From the NCBI RefSeq assembly GCF_963576545.1, contig NW_026870465.1:1-64000 (forward strand): 64,000 nucleotides of DNA. Reading direction: 5' to 3'. Of this stretch, positions 58,801 to 64,000 are shown one piece after another; within the stretch, counting starts at the first letter, position 1, and each line of letters begins with the position of its first letter. Made by a program: the position numbers and the translations under genes. The DNA comes from Limanda limanda (taxonomy: Eukaryota > Chordata > Actinopteri > Pleuronectiformes > Pleuronectidae). The notes beneath the pieces were generated by a model. That model searched no databases and was not told where the DNA came from. It saw only the letters and a program-made list of their open reading frames with translations.

Positions 58801-59718
58801 TGGACTAATTTGGGTCCTGCGGATCGATTGGTACCATCCCCGAGCTTGTACGACCTTCGGAAGAGGTCGACCGACGAAATTCCCCCAAATCTGAGGAGAT
58901 ATTCTTGAATAACTTTTTTTGTGAAGGTCGGAGAGACTTGCAAGTAGGCTCTACCCCCACTAAATGGGGTAGCGCGCATCGATCAGTACCATCCTTGAGC
59001 TTCTCCGACTTTCGGAAGGGTTAGGGTTAGGGTTAGGGATGAAAGCACATAGGAGAAAGAGATATTCTTGAATAACTTTTTTTGTGAAGGTCGGAGAGAC
59101 TTGCAAGTAGGCTCTACCCCCACTAAATGGGGTTGCGCGCATCGATCAGTACCATCCTTGAGCTTCTCCGACTTTCGGAAGGGTTAGGGTTAGGGTTAGG
59201 GATGAAAGCACATAGGAGAAAGAGATATTCTTGAATAACTTTTTTTGTGAAGGTCGGAGAGACTTGGAAAGTGGTTGCATCTGGACTAATTTGGGTCCTG
59301 CGGATCGATTGGTACCATCCCCGAGCTTGTACGACCTTCGGAAGAGGTCGACCGACGAAATTCCCCCAAATCTGAGGAGATATTCTTGAATAACTTTTTT
59401 TGTGAAGGTCGGAGAGACTTGCAAGTAGGCTCTACCCCCACTAAATGGGGTAGCGCGCATCGATCGGTACCATCCTTGAGCTTCTCCGACTTTCGGAAGG
59501 GTTAGGGTTAGGGATGAAAGCACATAGGAGAAAGAGATATTCTTGAATAACTTTTTTTGTGAAGGTCGGAGAGACTTGGAAAGTGGTTGCATCTGGACTA
59601 ATTTGGGTCCTGCAGATCGATTGGTACCATCCCCGAGCTTGTACGACCTTCGCAAGAGGTCGACCGACGAAATTCCCCCAAATCTGAGGAGATATTCTTG
59701 AATAACTTTTTTTGTGAA
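40883..59718 (+). repeat. 18,836-bp super-unit, copy 2
   Basis: Each monomer start in 22047-40882 has a counterpart 18,836 bp downstream, from A40883 and B41046 through a59407 and B59564. Sub-blocks therefore lie at 41201-43429, 43430-46309, 46310-48708 (2,399-bp HOR), 48709-50308 (decamer module), 50309-53824 (1,761/1,755-bp HORs), 53825-55890 and 55891-59718. Checked shared variants include GGTTCCATCC (44074 monomer), GTCAAAG (44718), TACAATCC (45199), GATCTGTACC (45517), CCATTCCCG (48236), CTCCGTC (49353), AAGAAATATT (49991), CGATTGG (52233) and ATTGGGGTCC (55736). I found no difference between copies, though I compared variant sites rather than aligning every base. Confidence 0.92.
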
Positions 59719-62700
59719 GGTCGGAGAGACTTGCAAGTAGGCTCTACCCCCACTAAATGGGGTAGCGCGCATCGATCGGTACCATCCTTGAGCTTCTCCG
59801 ACTTTCGGAAGGGTTAGGGTTAGGGTTAGGGATGAAAGCACATAGGAGAAAGAGATATTCTTGAATAACTTTTTTTGTGAAGGTCGGAGAGACTTGCAAG
59901 TAGGCTCTACCCCCACTAAATGGGGTTGCGCGCATCGATCGGTACCATCCTTGAGCTTCTCCGACTTTCGGAAGGGTTAGGGTTAGGGATGAAAGCACAT
60001 AGGAGAAAGAGATATTCTTGAATAACTTTTTTTGTGAAGGTCGGAGAGACTTGAAAAGTGGTTGCATCTGGACTAATTTGGGTTCTGCGGATCGATTGGT
60101 ACCATCCCCGAGCTTGTACGACCTTTGGAAGAGGTCGACCGACGAAATTCCCCCAAATCTGAGGAGATATTCTTGAATAACTTTTTTTGTGAAGGTCGGA
60201 GAGACTTGCAAGTAGGCTCTACCCCCACTAAATGGGGTAGCGCGCATCGATCGGTACCATCCTTGAGCTTCTCCGACTTTCGGAAGGGTTAGGGTTAGGG
60301 TTAGGGATGAAAGCACATAGGAGAAAGAGATATTCTTGAATAACTTTTTTTGTGAAGGTCGGAGAGACTTGGAAAGTGGTTGCATCTGGACTAATTGGGG
60401 TCCTGCAGATCGATTGGTACCATCCCCGAGCTTGTACGACCTTCGGAAGAGGTCGACCGACGAAATTCCCCCAAATCTGAGGAGATATTCTTGAATAACT
60501 TTTTTTGTGAAGGTCGGAGAGACTTGCAAGTAGGCTCTACCCCCACTAAATGGGGTAGCGCGCATCGATCGGTACCATCCTTGAGCTTCTCCGACTTTCG
60601 GAAGGGTTAGGGTTAGGGTTAGGGATGAAAGCACATAGGAGAAAGAGATATTCTTGAATAACTTTTTTTGTGAAGGTCAGAGAGACTTGCAAGTAGGCTC
60701 TACCCCCACTAAATGGGGTTGCGCGCATCGATCGGTACCATCCTTGAGCTTCTCCGACTTTCGGAAGGGTTAGGGTTAGGGTTAGGGATGAAAGCACATA
60801 GGAGAAAGAGATATTCTTGAATAACTTTTTTTGTGAAGGTCGGAGAGACTTGGAAAGTGGTTGCATCTGGACTAATTTGGGTCCTGCAGATCGATTGGTA
60901 CCATCCCCGAGCTTGTACGACCTTCGGAAGAGGTCGACCGACGAAATTCCCCCAAATCTGAGGAGATATTCTTGAATAACTTTTTTTGTGAAGGTCGGAG
61001 AGACTTGCAAGTAGGCTCTACCCCCACTAAATGGGGTAGCGCGCATCGATCGGTACCATCCTTGAGCTTCTCCGACTTTCGGAAGGGTTAGGGTTAGGGT
61101 TAGGGATGAAAGCACATAGGAGAAAGAGATATTCTTGAATAACTTTTTTTGTGAAGGTCGGAGAGACTTGGAAAGTGGTTGCATCTGGACTAATTTGGGT
61201 CCTGCAGATCGATTGGTACCATCCCCGAGCTTGTACGACCTTCGGAAGAGGTCGACCGACGAAATTCCCCCAAATCTGAGGAGATATTCTTGAATAACTT
61301 TTTTTGTGAAGGTCGGAGAGACTTGCAAGTAGGCTCTACCCCCACTAAATGGGGTAGCGCGCATCGATCGGTACCATCCTTGAGCTTCTCCGACTTTCGG
61401 AAGGGTTAGGGTTAGGGTTAGGGATGAAAGCACATAGGAGAAAGAGATATTCTTGAATAACTTTTTTTGTGAAGGTCGGAGAGACTTGCAAGTAGGCTCT
61501 ACCCCCACTAAATGGGGTTGCGCGCATCGATCGGTACCATCCTTGAGCTTCTCCGACTTTCGGAAGGGTTAGGGTTAGGGTTAGGGATGAAAGCACATAG
61601 GAGAAAGAGATATTCTTGAATAACTTTTTTTGTGAAGGTCGGAGAGACTTGGAAAGTGGTTGCATCTGGACTAATTTGGGTCCTGCAGATCGATTGGTAC
61701 CATCCCCGAGCTTGTACGACCTTCGGAAGAGGTCGACCGACGAAATTCCCCCAAATCTGAGGAGATATTCTTGAATAACTTTTTTTGTGAAGGTCGGAGA
61801 GACTTGCAAGTAGGCTCTACCCCCACTAAATGGGGTAGCGCGCATCGATCGGTACTATCCTTGAGCTTCTCCGACTTTCGGAAGGGTTAGGGTTAGGGTT
61901 AGGGATGAAAGCACATAGGAGAAAGAGATATTCTTGAATAACTTTTTTTGTGAAGGTCGGAGAGACTTGCAAGTAGGCTCTACCCCCACTAAATGGGGTT
62001 GCGCGCATCGATCGGTACCATCCTTGAGCTTCTCCGACTTTCGGAAGGGTTAGGGTTAGGGTTAGGGATGAAAGCACATAGGAGAAAGAGATATTCTTGA
62101 ATACCTTTTTTTGTGAAGGTCGGAGAGACTTGGAAAGTGGTTGCATCTGGACTAATTTGGGTCCTGCAGATCGATTGGTACCATCCCCGAGCTTGTACGA
62201 CCTTCGGAAGAGGTCGACCGACGAAATTCCCCCAAATCTGAGGAGATATTCTTGAATAACTTTTTTTGTGAAGGTCGGAGAGACTTCCAAGTAGGCTCTA
62301 CCCCCACTAAATGGGGTAGCGCGCATCGATCGGTACCATCCTTGAGCTTCTCCGACTTTCGGAAGGGTTAGGGTTAGGGTTAGGGATGAAAGCACATAGG
62401 AGAAAGAGATATTCTTGAATAACTTTTTTTGTGAAGGTCGGAGAGACTTGGAAAGTGGTTGCATCTGGACTAATTTGGGTCCTGCAGATCGATTGGTACC
62501 ATCCCCGAGCTTGTACGACCTTCGGAAGAGGTCGACCGACGAAATTCCCCCAAATCTGAGGAGATATTCTTGAATAACTTTTTTTGTGAAGGTCGGAGAG
62601 ACTTGCAAGTAGGCTCTACCCCCACTAAATGGGGTAGCGCGCATCGATCGGTACCATCCTTGAGCTTCTCCGACTTTCGGAAGGGTTAGGGTTAGGGTTA

Positions 62701-64000
62701 GGGATGAAAGCACATAGGAGAAAGAGATATTCTTGAATAACTTTTTTTGTGAAGGTCGGAGAGACTTGCAAGTAGGCTCTACCCCCACTAAATGGGGTAG
62801 CGCGCATCGATCGGTACCATCCTTGAGCTTCTCCAACTTTCGGAAGGGTTAGGGTTAGGGTTAGGGATGAAAGCACATAGGAGAAAGAGATATTCTTGAA
62901 TAACTTTTTTTGTGAAGGTCGGAGAGACTTGGAAAGTGGTTGCATCTGGACTAATTTGGGTCCTGCAGATCGATTGGTACCATCCCCGAGCTTGTACGAC
63001 CTTCGCAAGAGGTCGACCGACGAAATTCCCCCAAATCTGAGGAGATATTCTTGAATAACTTTTTTTGTGAAGGTCGGAGAGACTTGCAAGTAGGCTCTAC
63101 CCCCACTAAATGGGGTAGCGCGCATCGATCGGTACCATCCTTGAGCTTCTCCGACTTTCGGAAGGGTTAGGGTTAGGGTTAGGGATGAAAGCACATAGGA
63201 GAAAGAGATATTCTTGAATAACTTTTTTTGTGAAGGTCGGAGAGACTTGCAAGTAGGCTCTACCCCCACTAAATGGGGTTGCGCGCATCGATCGGTACCA
63301 TCCTTGAGCTTCTCCGACTTTCGGAAGGGTTAGGGTTAGGGATGAAAGCACATAGGAGAAAGAGATATTCTTGAATAACTTTTTTTGTGAAGGTCGGAGA
63401 GACTTGGAAAGTGGTTGCATCTGGACTAATTTGGGTCCTGCGGATCGATTGGTACCATCCCCGAGCTTGTACGACCTTCGGAAGAGGTCGACCGACGAAA
63501 TTCCCCCAAATCTGAGGAGATATTCTTGAATAACTTTTTTTGTGAAGGTCGGAGAGACTTGCAAGTAGGCTCTACCCCCACTAAATGGGGTAGCGCGCAT
63601 CGATCGGTACCATCCTTGAGCTTCTCCGACTTTCGGAAGGGTTAGGGTTAGGGTTAGGGATGAAAGCACATAGGAGAAAGAGATATTCTTGAATAACTTT
63701 TTTTGTGAAGGTCGGAGAGACTTGCAAGTAGGCTCTACCCCCACTAAATGGGGTTGCGCGCATCGATCAGTACCATCCTTGAGCTTCTCCGACTTTCGGA
63801 AGGGTTAGGGTTAGGGTTAGGGATGAAAGCACATAGGAGAAAGAGATATTCTTGAATAACTTTTTTTGTGAAGGTCGGAGAGACTTGGAAAGTGGTTGCA
63901 TCTGGACTAATTTGGGTCCTGCGGATCGATTGGTACCATCCCCGAGCTTGTACGACCTTCGGAAGAGGTCGACCGACGAAATTCCCCCAAATCTGAGGAG
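59719..64000 (+). repeat. Rearranged continuation of the super-unit (4,621-bp offset)
   Basis: Map: A59719 a59882 B60039 | A60194 B60357 | A60512 A60675 B60838 | A60993 B61156 | A61311 A61474 B61637 | A61792 A61955 B62118 | A62273 B62436 | A62591 A62754 B62917 | A63072 a63235 B63392 | A63547 A63710 B63873. From B60039 onward it follows 55418 onward at an offset of 4,621 bp, sharing GAAAAG with GGTTCTG, ATTGGGGTCC, GTCAGAG, AATACCTTT, CTTCCAAG, CTCCAAC and TTCGCAAG. Relative to 54780-55580, one B-A pair (318 bp) is missing between a59882 and B60039. A63547 has CGGTACC where its counterpart A58926 has CAGTACC. Confidence 0.9.
63873..64000 (+). repeat. B monomer truncated by the window edge
   Basis: The first 128 of 155 bases of a CTGCGG-type B are present, ending in CTGAGGAG. 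The missing tail is an effect of the window edge, not a biological truncation. Confidence 0.95.

Larger units (their letters stand above)
1..64000 (+). repeat. Composite tandem satellite array (A/B monomers, telomere-type tract in A)
   Basis: The entire window consists of head-to-tail copies of two related monomers, A (163 or 157 bp) and B (155 bp), with no interruption and no inversion. Walking the monomer starts gives 258 A and 143 B (hand count). B is always preceded by one to three A and never by another B. Neighbouring monomers of one class differ at zero to a few sites. GC is about 47%. Each monomer is close to one nucleosome plus a short linker, as in many centromeric and subtelomeric satellites (known for such families; the location here is inferred). 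The TTAGGG-rich strand is + throughout. No flanking unique DNA is visible, so the array extends beyond both ends. Letters used in the maps below: A = 163 bp, a = 157 bp, B = 155 bp. Confidence 0.98.

Noticed and set aside
1..64000. Ribosomal spacer or 5S rDNA repeat
   Set aside because: No stretch resembles 5S, 5.8S, 18S or 28S rRNA, and the period is too short to contain any rRNA gene plus spacer.
1..64000. Fungal repeat-induced point mutation (RIP)
   Set aside because: RIP would leave dense C-to-T changes, mostly at CpA, throughout long duplications. The copies are almost uniform with sparse private changes. If the host is a fungus, RIP is not acting on this array.

Overview
The whole 64 kb window is one uninterrupted tandem satellite array. 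I see no gene, no RNA gene, no transposon and no unique sequence in it. Both window edges lie inside the array: base 1 falls at a monomer boundary (my choice of phase), and the last monomer is cut after 128 of 155 bases.

The array has two homologous monomer families, all in the same orientation. Monomer A (163 bp, or 157 bp in a short form written 'a') carries an embedded telomere-type tract, GGG(TTAGGG)3 in the long form and GGG(TTAGGG)2 in the short form. Monomer B (155 bp) has no TTAGGG. By hand count there are 258 A (31 of them short) and 143 B. B never follows B. The array is therefore built from AB (318 bp), AAB (481 or 475 bp) and AAAB (about 644 bp) words, giving roughly 740 TTAGGG hexamers on the + strand.

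Layout: 1-5758 is two copies of a 2,879-bp higher-order repeat (HOR). 5759-18842 is a mosaic of shortened and rearranged HORs that start with a marker AAB word. 18843-22364 is two copies of a 1,761-bp HOR. 22047-40882 and 40883-59718 are two copies of an 18,836-bp super-unit; every private variant I compared is shared. 59719-64000 continues with a rearranged piece of that super-unit at a 4,621-bp offset. A 1,600-bp ten-monomer module (AAB-AaB-AAAB) recurs at 1, 2880, 7351, 17243, 27474 and 29873, and in the super-unit copy at 46310 and 48709. Variant monomers act as barcodes, so individual unequal-crossover junctions can be read.

Organism: a eukaryote whose telomere repeat is probably TTAGGG (animals, many fungi, kinetoplastids and some other protists). 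GC is about 47%. CpG is not depleted in the consensus, but many private variants are CpG transitions. I cannot name the species. The near-nucleosomal monomer length and the telomeric tracts suggest subtelomeric, pericentromeric or centromeric heterochromatin; this is inference.

All long open reading frames are by-products of the repeat. A is 1 and B is 2 modulo 3, so AB words keep a frame open and AA words break it. The points most worth checking are the regularly spaced G-quadruplex-capable telomeric tracts with a weaker two-hexamer class, the super-duplication without visible divergence, and the readable recombination junctions.
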